Origin: Domibacillus mangrovi | GTDB taxonomy: Bacteria > Bacillota > Bacilli > Bacillales > Domibacillaceae | Direction: 5' to 3' | DNA: 64,000 nt | Assembly: GCF_001906925.1 (NCBI RefSeq) | Contig: NZ_MRWQ01000005.1 | Span: 186,001 to 250,000, forward strand | In this document: positions 36,913 to 48,252 of the stretch, piece by piece | Layout: the number at the start of each line of letters is the position of its first letter | How positions within the stretch are numbered: the stretch's first letter is position 1 | Notes under the pieces: model-generated | What the model saw: the letters and a program-made list of their open reading frames with translations, nothing else | What the model was told of the DNA's origin: nothing | The model's database searches: none | Program-made: the position numbers and the translations under genes

Positions 36913-37851
36913 TTACTCTCCAAACTTCATGCCGACTTTTAATGTAGAACCTGAACCACGCAAATAATCCCGTGCACTCATCCGCTTCTTACCAGCGGGC
37001 TGTAATTCAATGATTTTAAGTGCCGTATTCGATCCAGTAGATATAATAAAACTGTCTTCCTCGATCGCTATTACTTCACCTGGTGCTGATGATCCAGTTT
37101 CTTTTTTTGCCTTCCATACTTTCATAACATTGCCATCAAGTGTCGTATAAGCAACCGGCCATGGATGAAGACCGCGCACTTGATTATACAACTCTTCACC
37201 AGATCGGTGCCAGTCCATCTTTTCATCCGTACGGCGTATGTTCGGTGCAAATGTCGCTTTTGATTCGTCCTGCGGCGTACGACTGGATGTTCCGGATAAA
37301 ATAGCTGGGATCGTTTCCGACAAAAGTGCTGCCCCGACTTCGCTTAGTTTATCGTGCAATATACCAGTATGATCTGTTTCCTCAATTGGAACGACCGACT
37401 GGCTAATAATATCACCGGCATCTAGCTTTTCTGCCATATACATAATTGTAATGCCCGTTTCTTTTTTCCCTTGTAATAGTGAATAATGAATCGGTGCTCC
37501 CCCGCGTAATTCCGGCAGTAATGACGCATGAACATTAATGCAACCATATTTCGGCGCTTCCAGCAGTTCATTTGGCAAGAGCTGCCCGTATGCAGCCGTT
37601 ACAATCAGATCCGGTTTCAGATTAATCATTTGCTGTAATTCATAAGAATTCGATAATTTTTCCGGTTGTAACACGGGTAAATGGTTTGTAATAGCTGCTT
37701 CTTTTACCGGCGGCGGTGTCATCACTTTTTTACGGCCAACGGGTCGGTCTGGCTGTGTGACCACAGCCAGAACGTCATATCCGTCTTCAATCAGTTGATT
37801 GAGAACCGGAACAGAAAATTGAGGGGTGCCCATAAATATAATTTTCGTCAT
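36913..37851 (-). CDS. fmt: Methionyl-tRNA formyltransferase
   Basis: Fmt formylates initiator Met-tRNA with 10-formyl-THF. The 312-residue protein begins [17 protein letters not shown], has [33 protein letters not shown] near residue 105 with the catalytic Asn-His and downstream Asp (DAGDII near 143), and a C-terminal OB domain. It starts at the def stop codon (overlap of one base). Confidence 0.97.
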   Translation of the reverse strand: MTKIIFMGTPQFSVPVLNQLIEDGYDVLAVVTQPDRPVGRKKVMTPPPVKEAAITNHLPVLQPEKLSNSYELQQMINLKPDLIVTAAYGQLLPNELLEAPKYGCINVHASLLPELRGGAPIHYSLLQGKKETGITIMYMAEKLDAGDIISQSVVPIEETDHTGILHDKLSEVGAALLSETIPAILSGTSSRTPQDESKATFAPNIRRTDEKMDWHRSGEELYNQVRGLHPWPVAYTTLDGNVMKVWKAKKETGSSAPGEVIAIEEDSFIISTGSNTALKIIELQPAGKKRMSARDYLRGSGSTLKVGMKFGE

Positions 37852-38333
37852 TACGAATCCACCCTTTCCAATTCCCCTGCTGGAATATATTTTATTACTT
37901 TTGATGTAAATAAAACACCATCAAGATGATCCATTTCATGCAGAATTGCTCGGGCTAAAAAGCCAGTAGCCTGCAATACATACGACTGTCCTTTTACATT
38001 TAACGCTTTAATTTTAATTACATTTGGGCGGCTTACTTCACCGTATAATTCTGGAAAGCTTAAGCATCCTTCAATGTCCGTCTGCTCGCCTGACGACTCC
38101 ATCAGTTCTGGATTGATTAACACAATTAATCCATGCTCATCTTCAATGTCTACAATAGCTAGGCGAATATCTTGTCCGATTTGCGGTGCAGCAAGACCGA
38201 CGCCGTCTGCTTCAATCATTGTCTCTTGCATATCGCGTACGAGACGTTTCAGCTTGCTGTCAAACTCTGTCACCGGGCGGCATTTTGCTTCTAAAATAAC
38301 GGACGGATGTTCAATAATTTTTAACACTGTCAT
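37851..38333 (-). CDS. def: Peptide deformylase
   Basis: Def removes the formyl group from nascent proteins using Fe/Zn. All three motifs are present in the 160-residue protein: [10 protein letters not shown] (near 43), EGCLSFPE (near 88, metal-binding Cys) and HEMDHLDG (near 131, HExxH type). The def-fmt coupling is conserved in bacilli. Confidence 0.97.
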   Translation of the reverse strand: MTVLKIIEHPSVILEAKCRPVTEFDSKLKRLVRDMQETMIEADGVGLAAPQIGQDIRLAIVDIEDEHGLIVLINPELMESSGEQTDIEGCLSFPELYGEVSRPNVIKIKALNVKGQSYVLQATGFLARAILHEMDHLDGVLFTSKVIKYIPAGELERVDS

Positions 38334-38352
38334 ATAATATAGTTCCTCTTTT

Positions 38353-40749
38353 CTACATTAACATATACGGATGTACATCAATGGACACTAAGAGTCCGTT
38401 CGATTTTCCTTGTTTCGCATAATGTTCAAGCACTTCTTTTAAAACGACTGTTAACTTTGGTTCACGTTTGTATTTTATCAAACATTGCCACCGATATCTA
38501 TCGTTGATCCGCGCGATTGGCGACGCAACGGGCCCAAGAATAACAGCAGCCTGTGAAAGGGACGGTTTTATTTTCGCGACAATTTTATTCGCGGCGCTAG
38601 ATGCTTCAATGGCTTCTTTATGACTTACATTAATCAGTGCTAAATAATAAAATGGGGGATAGCCACCCATGTTTCGCATCATCATTTCCTTCTGATAAAA
38701 CGACTCATAATTTTGTTCCGCAGCAAGTTGAATACTGTAGTGCTCCGGCGTATATGTCTGAACAACTACTTCACCTGACAGATGATGGCGACCGGCGCGT
38801 CCACTCACTTGTGTTAACAGCTGAAACGTTTTTTCCGACGAACGAAAATCAGGTAAATGAAGCATCGTATCAGCGCTCAGTACACCGACAAGCGTAATAT
38901 TAGGAAAATCGAGTCCCTTTGCAATCATCTGCGTGCCAAGTAAAATATCCGCTTCTTTATTAGCAAACTGACGGAGCAATCTTTCATGTGATCCTTTCGT
39001 TCCCGTCGTATCAACATCCATACGAATAATACGTACTTCCGGCAAGAGCTTCAATAATTCTTCTTCGACTTTTTGCGTGCCGGTGCCAAAATGACGGATA
39101 TGCTCACTGCCGCATTCCGGGCATATATTCGGTGCCGGTTCTTCATAGCCACAGTAATGACACTTCAACTGATGGCGGTGGCGGTGATATGTCATCGACA
39201 CGTCACAATGTGGACAGCCGGCCACATACCCGCAGTCACGGCACATGATAAAAGATGAATAGCCTCGTTTATTCAAAAATAAAACAGTCTGTTCTTCTTT
39301 TTCGAGTCGATCTTTTATTTTATCAAAAAGTGTACGAGAAAACATCGACCGGTTTCCTTCACGCAGTTCTTCTCTCATATCGATAATATCAACGCTCGGC
39401 AGCGGACGGTCATTGACGCGACGATCGAGCGTTAAAAGCGTATATACACCTTTTTTTGCGCGAGCGAATGATTCTAGTGATGGAGTTGCACTTCCTAAAA
39501 TAACCGGACATTTATAGTAAGCAGCCCGCCAAATTGCTACATCTCGTGCATGATAACGAGGATTTTCTTCCTGTTTATAGCTCGTTTCGTGCTCTTCATC
39601 AATGATTATAAGCCCTATATTTTCAAACGGCGCAAAAACAGCCGACCGCGCACCGACGACGACTTTCACTTCTTTCCGGCTAATTTTCCTCCATTCATCA
39701 TACTTTTCTCCAATGGACAGCCCGCTGTGCAGCACTGCCACATCATTTCCAAACCGGCGCTTAAATCGCTCCGTCATTTGAGGTGTCAATGAAATTTCCG
39801 GTACAAGTACAATAGCTTCCTGCCCTTTTTCAATGACCCGGCTGATCGATTGTAAATAAATTTCCGTTTTCCCGCTTCCTGTTACACCATGAAGTAAAAA
39901 TGTCTCTGTTGTACCATCAGTTATGGTAGCTAGAATCGGCGCAATAGCTTCCTGTTGATTTTCTGTTAAACTAAGCGGCTTGTCCGGTTCAAAATGCCTT
40001 CCGCTATGCGGATCGCGATACATTTCTTCCTGTTTTTCTTCTATCCATCCTTTTCTAATAAGCGATTTCGCCGTTGCAGGTGACATACCGGTTTCTTTTA
40101 ATGTCAGCCAATCGCCTCTTCGCCCCGAAAAAGCGAGCAATGCTTCTTTTTGTTTAACAGCATTTTTCGCTATCGTTTCAACTGTTTCAGCCAGTGTTTC
40201 CTCTGACAATAAGCACTTCACCATACGGACCGTTTTCGTGCGCCCTTTGCTTTTAACCGAATAAATAACTTCGATCGTGCCATTTTTCACTTCTTTACGA
40301 ATATCAGTCAGTGCATCGGCTTCAGATGCGACTTCCCACGGAATTTCCGTTTGGTCTTCAAATAAGGAAGCTAGTTCTGGTGAAAGAGACTTCTCTCCTG
40401 TCAGACGGATTAGTTTTGAATACTTCGCTTTCATCGCCGCTGGCAGCATAACGTGAAGCGCAGATATTTTAAAGCAAAGTGATTCGATTGTTAACCATTG
40501 GGCAAGTTTCATTAGTTCTTCACTTAAAACAGGGACAATATCCATTGGCTCTACGATTGGTTTTAACTTGCGGATCTCTGTGTCTTCTTTTATCTCAAGG
40601 ACGAACCCTTGCACATGACGCGGACCGAATGGCACGATGACGCGCATTCCCGGTTGAATGACTTCTCGCCACCGCTCCGGAATTTCATAGTCAAATGGAC
40701 GGTCTGTCTGCATGGCAGCCACATCGACAATGACAGATGCTACATTCAT
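38353..40749 (-). CDS. priA: Primosomal protein N' (replication restart helicase PriA)
   Basis: PriA reloads the replisome at collapsed forks. The 798-residue protein has an N-terminal DNA-binding domain (VIVDVAAMQTDRPFDYEIP), Walker A LLHGVTGSGKTEIYL near residue 288, IIDEEHETSYKQE near 380, a zinc-binding insert with about eight cysteines (CRDCGYVAGCPHC ... CHYCG ... CPECG, near 500-545) and QVSGRAGRHHLSGEV near 640. Its ATG overlaps the coaBC stop (ATGA). Confidence 0.97.
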   Translation of the reverse strand: MNVASVIVDVAAMQTDRPFDYEIPERWREVIQPGMRVIVPFGPRHVQGFVLEIKEDTEIRKLKPIVEPMDIVPVLSEELMKLAQWLTIESLCFKISALHVMLPAAMKAKYSKLIRLTGEKSLSPELASLFEDQTEIPWEVASEADALTDIRKEVKNGTIEVIYSVKSKGRTKTVRMVKCLLSEETLAETVETIAKNAVKQKEALLAFSGRRGDWLTLKETGMSPATAKSLIRKGWIEEKQEEMYRDPHSGRHFEPDKPLSLTENQQEAIAPILATITDGTTETFLLHGVTGSGKTEIYLQSISRVIEKGQEAIVLVPEISLTPQMTERFKRRFGNDVAVLHSGLSIGEKYDEWRKISRKEVKVVVGARSAVFAPFENIGLIIIDEEHETSYKQEENPRYHARDVAIWRAAYYKCPVILGSATPSLESFARAKKGVYTLLTLDRRVNDRPLPSVDIIDMREELREGNRSMFSRTLFDKIKDRLEKEEQTVLFLNKRGYSSFIMCRDCGYVAGCPHCDVSMTYHRHRHQLKCHYCGYEEPAPNICPECGSEHIRHFGTGTQKVEEELLKLLPEVRIIRMDVDTTGTKGSHERLLRQFANKEADILLGTQMIAKGLDFPNITLVGVLSADTMLHLPDFRSSEKTFQLLTQVSGRAGRHHLSGEVVVQTYTPEHYSIQLAAEQNYESFYQKEMMMRNMGGYPPFYYLALINVSHKEAIEASSAANKIVAKIKPSLSQAAVILGPVASPIARINDRYRWQCLIKYKREPKLTVVLKEVLEHYAKQGKSNGLLVSIDVHPYMLM

Positions 40750-41951
40750 TGCCCATCACCCATTTGCTCAATCGCTTCTGTTAAAAGGTGAACAGCTGCT
40801 TCCTTTTTCGACATCATATCGAATTCTTTATGCGATCCATCACGATAAAAAATAGTAATGATATTCGTATCCCCTCCAAATCCTGCACCCGCCTGCTTCA
40901 CATTGTTTGCCACAATCATATCAGCATTTTTGGACTCAAGCTTTCGTTTTGCATATGTCTTGACGTTATCCGTTTCAGCTGCAAATCCAATTAAAAACTG
41001 ATGTTTTTTTTGTTCTCCTAGTGTTTTCAAAATATCAGTCGTCCGCTCAAGTTCCATTGATAATTCACCGTCTTGTTTTTTCATCTTATGATCATGGACA
41101 CGTTTCGGCCGATAATCTGCAACCGCGGCTGTCTTCACAACGATATCTGATTTATCATAAGATGACATAACGGCTTGAAACATCTCTTCTGCACTCTCAA
41201 CATGTGTAATGGAAATACCTGAAGGCGGCTCAATGGTGACTGGACCAGATATAAGTTCAACATCAGCACCCAAATCGCGTGCTGCTTCAGCGACTGCATA
41301 GCCCATTTTACCAGTTGAGCGGTTTGTGAAAAAACGGACCGGATCCACTGCTTCACGAGTCGGTCCTGCTGTGACAATAACTTTTTTTCCAGCGAGCGGT
41401 TTATGCTGATGCTCTGAAAAATAATCTGCAACGAGCGCTACAATAACCTCTGGTTCTTCCAAACGTCCTTTTCCTGTATAACCGCACGCAAGGTACCCTT
41501 CACCTGGTTCAATAAAACGATATCCGAATGATTTGAGTGTATTCATATTGTTTTGCACAGCCGGATGAGCATGCATGTGAACATTCATCGCCGGTGCAAT
41601 CCATCGCGGTGCTGTACCGGCAAGCAAAACGGTCGAAACCATATCATCACCGATGCCATTGGCCATTTTTGCAATCATATTCGCTGTGGCAGGAGCAACG
41701 ATCACAAGATCTGCCCAGTCAGCAATATCAATGTGCGCAATTTTCATTGGGTCCTTTTCGTCGAATGTGTCTGTATAAACAGGCTGACCAGACAGCGCTT
41801 GAAACGTAATCGGCGTTACAAATTGCTGCGCGGATTCGGTCATGACAACTTTCACCTCGGCACCCGCCTGTTTTAACTTACTCGTAAGGGCAGCCGCTTT
41901 ATAAACAGCAATACCACCGCTGACACATAGTAAAATATGTTTCCCATTCAT
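40746..41951 (-). CDS. coaBC: Bifunctional phosphopantothenoylcysteine decarboxylase/synthase
   Basis: CoaBC carries out two steps of coenzyme A synthesis. From the ATG at 41951 (GGAGGGG upstream) the protein has 401 residues. The CoaC flavoprotein half shows CVSGGIAVYKAAAL near residue 9, PATANMIAKMANGIGDD near 91 and PAMNVHMHAHPAVQ near 125 (active-site PxMNxxM). The CoaB half begins near 190 (VTAGPTREAVDPVRF) and contains KLESKNADMIVANNV near 330. Confidence 0.96.
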   Translation of the reverse strand: MNGKHILLCVSGGIAVYKAAALTSKLKQAGAEVKVVMTESAQQFVTPITFQALSGQPVYTDTFDEKDPMKIAHIDIADWADLVIVAPATANMIAKMANGIGDDMVSTVLLAGTAPRWIAPAMNVHMHAHPAVQNNMNTLKSFGYRFIEPGEGYLACGYTGKGRLEEPEVIVALVADYFSEHQHKPLAGKKVIVTAGPTREAVDPVRFFTNRSTGKMGYAVAEAARDLGADVELISGPVTIEPPSGISITHVESAEEMFQAVMSSYDKSDIVVKTAAVADYRPKRVHDHKMKKQDGELSMELERTTDILKTLGEQKKHQFLIGFAAETDNVKTYAKRKLESKNADMIVANNVKQAGAGFGGDTNIITIFYRDGSHKEFDMMSKKEAAVHLLTEAIEQMGDGQ

Positions 41952-41999
41952 ATCATGTACCCCTCCATCCAAATCGTTCTGATAAATCTGATAAAAAAG

Positions 42000-42025
42000 A
42001 AAAGGCCGGTATAAGCCGCCCTTTT
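42000..42025 (-). terminator. Terminator-like hairpin upstream of coaBC
   Basis: AAAAGGGCGG / CCGGCCTTTT (one mismatch) with a 6-base loop is followed by CTTTTTTATC on the minus strand. It is a good fit for the remA-gmk-rpoZ terminator, but it now lies ~170 bases from rpoZ because the repeat at 42040-42201 sits in between. Confidence 0.65.
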
Positions 42026-42039
42026 ACATTTGTTCATTA

Positions 42040-42201
42040 TTTATCGCAGATTAACGGGCACTAAGCCCCCACTTCAAGACGTGGAAAAATCGAGAAAGAA
42101 TAAGTGTGGGGGGCAAACTGCTCGTAAAGGCCCGATTAGTTCACCTAACCATCAGCAGCGGAATGAAAAGAACTCCCCCACTGATAGAAGATTCACTTTA
42201 T
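42040..42201. repeat. bcr1-like structured repeat, copy B (rpoZ-coaBC gap)
   Basis: A ~152-bp core (42045-42196) is flanked by perfect TTTAT on both sides (42040-42044 and 42197-42201), consistent with a 5-bp target duplication. The core begins CGCAGATTAACGGGC and ends ACTGATAGAAGATTCAC, like copy A. It can form a basal stem TTAACGGGCA / TGCTCGTAA and an inner CCCCCAC...GTGTGGGGGG arm. It contains no ORF of note. Length, ends and TTTAT match my memory of the bcr1 repeat of the B. cereus group. The right TTTAT contains the rpoZ TAA. Confidence 0.8.
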
Positions 42202-42424
42202 ACTTCGTCTGAATACGTTTCGTTCATATTTTTCTTTTTCATCACAAGTTCATCAGCATAAATTTCTTCAAGCGCTTTGCCAACGAATTTATGTGACTCA
42301 TATGAATGTAGCACTTCTGATCCTTTGTTTTCCTGCATATAACGTGCACGTTTAGCGGCAACACTAACGAGCGAGTATTTTGAATCAATTTTCGTCAATA
42401 AGTTATCAATGGATGGATATAACA

Positions 42425-42425
<1 letters not shown>
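42198..42425 (-). CDS. rpoZ: RNA polymerase omega subunit
   Basis: Omega helps RNA polymerase assembly. The 75-residue protein has the family core: [31 protein letters not shown] and [12 protein letters not shown]. Its start overlaps the gmk stop (TAATG). Its stop codon lies in the repeat's terminal TTTAT; the last residues ([13 protein letters not shown]) are encoded before the element and appear native. Confidence 0.96.
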
Positions 42426-43308
<883 letters not shown>

Positions 43309-43357
43309 CGTCCACATTCCCCTTTGTTATTCTTATCCGTTCTTGCATACTTGATGT

Positions 43358-43366
43358 ATTATATCA
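43358..43366 (-). promoter_or_regulatory. Extended -10 promoter of remA-gmk-rpoZ
   Basis: The minus strand reads TGATATAAT, a perfect TATAAT with the TGn extension, 50 bases upstream of remA. No convincing -35 hexamer is present at the usual distance, as is common with extended -10 promoters. Confidence 0.6.
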
Positions 43367-43408
43367 TATTTTCTCCCACTATCACTTAAAAAATAAGCGA
43401 ACTACAAA

Positions 43409-43438
43409 TTTACGTATTTATCTATTCCATGATATGAT
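43409..43438 (+). promoter_or_regulatory. Possible rqcH promoter
   Basis: TTTACG (43409-43414) and TATGAT (43433-43438) are spaced by 18 bases, 36 bases upstream of rqcH, in the divergent remA-rqcH gap. Confidence 0.45.
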
Positions 43439-43474
43439 TGATAAATATGTTCGTTTGAAAAGGGAGTATGACTT

Positions 43475-45178
43475 ATGGCATTTGATGGACTATTTACGAA
43501 GGCTATGGTGGAAGAATTGAACGAAGCGCTCACAGGCGGACGCGTCAATAAAATTCACCAGCCTTATAAAAATGAAACGATTATGGTTATTCGGGCACGC
43601 GGAAAAAACAACAAGCTTTTACTATCTGCACATCCATCTTACGCACGTGTGCAATTGACAGATATGGTGCAAGACAACCCATCCGAACCACCGCTTTTTT
43701 GTGTTATGATGCGTAAACATTTAGATGGAGCGATTTTAGAAAATATCCAGCAAAACGGCCTTGATCGGACGATTATGTTTGAATTTAAAGGCAAAAATGA
43801 AATCGGAGATATTTCATACAAACAGCTGTACGTGGAAATAATGGGCCGCCATAGTAACATCATTCTCGTTGATAAAGAAAAAGGTACGATAATTGACAGT
43901 ATTAAACACATACCACCAGCGCAGAATAGCTACCGAACCATTTTGCCTGGATCACTTTACGTAAACCCGCCAGCTCAAAACAAAAAAAATCCACTTACCG
44001 CTGATACAGAAACAGTCTTGCAGTCTATTGATTTTAATACCGGTAAAATTGGAAAACAACTCGTTGCTTCATTTGAAGGATTATCCCCACTCATTAGCAA
44101 TGAAGTCGTTGCGTGTGCTGGTCTCGCCAACCGCGAAACGATTCCGGATTCATTTGTTAAAACGATGAAACCGATTCTTGAAAAAAAATATACGCCCATT
44201 ATGATTGATAGTGGTGATAAAACGTATTTTTATATGATCGATTTATCCCATTTAAAAGGTGAACGAACGAAACTTGATACATTGTCCATGCTTCTGGACC
44301 GTTATTATTTCGGCAAAGCGGAACGTGACCGTGTCCGCCAGCAAGGAAATGACCTCGAGCGTTTAATCAGTAATGAACTTCAAAAAAACCGTTCAAAAAT
44401 ACACAAGCTCGAACGGACTCTTAAAGAAGCGGAAAATGCCAGTGTATATCAGCGTCTTGGCGAATTGCTAACAGCAAACTTGTATGCAGTAAAAAAAGGC
44501 ATGAGTGAGATACAAGTGCTCAATTATTATGATGAAGCAAGCTCCATGATTACGATCTCGCTTGATCCACGCAAAAATCCCGCGGACAACGCACAAAAAT
44601 ACTTTTCACGCTATCAAAAAGCAAAAAATGCGCTCAGCGTCGTTCAGGAACAGATCACGAAAACGAATGATGAAATCCACTATTTTGAAGCTTTGTTGCA
44701 GCAGCTTGAATCCGCATCACCACGGGATATCGAAGAAATTCGCGAAGAACTCGCTGAAGAAGGTTACATTAAAGCACGTCATGTGAAAAAGAAAAAGAAA
44801 CCTGAAAAACCAGTGATCGAAGAATATGTATCATCCGACGGTACACTCATACACGCTGGCAAAAATAATCGACAAAACGATTATTTAACGAATAAAGTGG
44901 CAAGACGTGATGATATATGGCTCCACACCAAAGACATTCCAGGCTCACACATCGTTATCCAATCAGCCGAACCGTCAGACGAAACTATTTTGGAAGCCGC
45001 AATCATTGCCGCCTACTACAGCAAAGCGAAAGAATCTTCTTCCGTGCCTGTTGATTATACGAAAGTGCGCCACGTCAAAAAACCATCCGGTGCTAAACCC
45101 GGCTTCGTTATTTACGATCAGCAGCACACCGTTTACGTGACACCTGACGAAGGTAAAGTGATGGAGATGAGGAAATAA
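43475..45178 (+). CDS. rqcH: Rqc2 homologue RqcH (NEMF/FbpA family)
   Basis: RqcH binds stalled 50S-peptidyl-tRNA complexes and recruits tRNA-Ala to add C-terminal alanine tails as degradation signals. The 567-residue protein has an N-terminal NFACT-N domain (MAFDGLFTKAMVEELNEALTG; GGRVNKIHQP near residue 21), central helix-hairpin-helix and coiled-coil regions (about 280-430), and a C-terminal NFACT-R domain (VARRDDIWLHTKDIPGSHIVI near 480). It starts after AAAAGGGAGTATGACTT. It is convergent with pyrE and divergent from remA; in B. subtilis yloB-yloC lie near this point and are not seen here. Confidence 0.95.
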   Translation: MAFDGLFTKAMVEELNEALTGGRVNKIHQPYKNETIMVIRARGKNNKLLLSAHPSYARVQLTDMVQDNPSEPPLFCVMMRKHLDGAILENIQQNGLDRTIMFEFKGKNEIGDISYKQLYVEIMGRHSNIILVDKEKGTIIDSIKHIPPAQNSYRTILPGSLYVNPPAQNKKNPLTADTETVLQSIDFNTGKIGKQLVASFEGLSPLISNEVVACAGLANRETIPDSFVKTMKPILEKKYTPIMIDSGDKTYFYMIDLSHLKGERTKLDTLSMLLDRYYFGKAERDRVRQQGNDLERLISNELQKNRSKIHKLERTLKEAENASVYQRLGELLTANLYAVKKGMSEIQVLNYYDEASSMITISLDPRKNPADNAQKYFSRYQKAKNALSVVQEQITKTNDEIHYFEALLQQLESASPRDIEEIREELAEEGYIKARHVKKKKKPEKPVIEEYVSSDGTLIHAGKNNRQNDYLTNKVARRDDIWLHTKDIPGSHIVIQSAEPSDETILEAAIIAAYYSKAKESSSVPVDYTKVRHVKKPSGAKPGFVIYDQQHTVYVTPDEGKVMEMRK

Positions 45179-45180
45179 AC

Positions 45181-45218
45181 AAAAGGAACTTTCCACTCAT
45201 TGTCGGAAAGTTCCTTTT
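45181..45218. terminator. Bidirectional terminator between rqcH and pyrE
   Basis: A 14-bp perfect stem (AAAAGGAACTTTCC / GGAAAGTTCCTTTT) with a 10-base loop ends in T-runs on both strands, between the convergent stops of rqcH and pyrE. Confidence 0.9.
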
Positions 45219-45226
45219 GTTTTATC

Positions 45227-45853
45227 TTATTTTGTACCCCATGCATCAGGATTTTGTTTCCATTGTTTTAATGTTTCAATGTCGCTAGCTTCTACATATT
45301 CTTTTTCCGCTGCAACTTCAATCAGTGCATCATAGTCGCTCAGCGAAGCTGCTTGTATTCGAGCTTCCGCAAGTCGAGAATCTCCTTTTGGCAATCCATA
45401 TGTAAAGATCGCTGCAACACCAAGCACATCACAACCTGCTTCACGCAACGCTTCTGCCGCTGTAATCGCACTGCCGCCTGTTGAGATTAAATCTTCAATA
45501 ACGACAACTTTCGCACCTTCTGCAATTTTACCCTCAATTTGGTTGCCTTTTCCGTGTTCTTTCGCTTTGGAACGAACGTAACACATTGGCAAGTTTAACA
45601 CGTCTGATACCCATGCAGCATGCGGGATACCAGCCGTTGCTGTTCCTGCGAGAATTTCCGCTTCTGGGTAGTTCTTCTTAATTAATTCGGCTAATCCTTT
45701 AGCAATTTTTTGACGCGTTTCTGGATAAGACAACGTCAAACGGTTATCGCAATATATTGGTGACTTCATGCCAGAAGACCATGTAAATGGATCATTGGGC
45801 TGCAAATATACCGCACGAATTTTCAATAATTCTTCTGCAATTTCTTTTTTCAT
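45227..45853 (-). CDS. pyrE: Orotate phosphoribosyltransferase
   Basis: PyrE joins orotate to PRPP to make OMP. The 208-residue protein has the PRPP-binding motif [25 protein letters not shown] near residue 115 and [17 protein letters not shown] near 31. It is the last gene of the pyr operon and begins one base after the pyrF stop. Confidence 0.97.
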   Translation of the reverse strand: MKKEIAEELLKIRAVYLQPNDPFTWSSGMKSPIYCDNRLTLSYPETRQKIAKGLAELIKKNYPEAEILAGTATAGIPHAAWVSDVLNLPMCYVRSKAKEHGKGNQIEGKIAEGAKVVVIEDLISTGGSAITAAEALREAGCDVLGVAAIFTYGLPKGDSRLAEARIQAASLSDYDALIEVAAEKEYVEASDIETLKQWKQNPDAWGTK

Positions 45854-45854
45854 G

Positions 45855-46564
45855 TTAAGATCGTCCCTCCCACAATGCTTTCACTTGATGATAGGCAGCG
45901 ACTGGATCGTCTGCTTTCGTAATCGGACGGCCTACAACGATCATAGTGGAACCTATTTCGCGTGCTTCCCTTGGATCAGCAATTCGCTGCTGATCATCCA
46001 CATTCCCATCTTTCAGGCGGATGCCCGGTGTTACTTTATAAAAACTTTCACCGCACGCATCTCGAATGGCTGATGCTTCAAGAACTGAGCAGACAACACC
46101 ATCGCAGCCTGCTTCTTCCGCCTTTTTCGCATAATGAAGAACGGACTTATGGAGTGGTACAGAAATTAACTGATCAGCTTGCATGGCTTCTTCTGATGTA
46201 GAAGTCAACTGTGTCACTGCCAGCAAAACTGGACGTTTGCCGTTAATAGACCCTTCATCCAGTCCCGCACGCGCCGCCGCCATCATTTGAACACCTCCTG
46301 CTGCATGAACGTTAATCATGTCCACGCCGAGTGATGCAAGTCCTTTCATCGCCTGGTGTACTGTATTTGGAATATCATGCAATTTTAAATCAAGGAAAAT
46401 ACGATGATTCATTTCTTTTAATCGTTCAATAATAAACGGGCCATTTTGCAAATAAAGCTCCATACCGACTTTGACGTACAGTTGTTCTTGATCAAAAAGG
46501 GCAAGAAATTGTTCTGTTTGCTCCCATGAAGGGAAATCAAGTGCAATAATTGGTTCTTTCTCCA

Positions 46565-46565
<1 letters not shown>
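45855..46565 (-). CDS. pyrF: Orotidine 5'-phosphate decarboxylase
   Basis: PyrF decarboxylates OMP to UMP. The 236-residue TIM barrel shows ALDFPSWEQ near residue 9, the catalytic D-x-K-x-x-D in [12 protein letters not shown] near 58, VNVHAAGG near 84 and the phosphate loop region [13 protein letters not shown] near 210. Its start overlaps the pyrD stop (TAATG). Confidence 0.97.
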
Positions 46566-48248
<1,683 letters not shown>

Positions 48249-48252
<4 letters not shown>

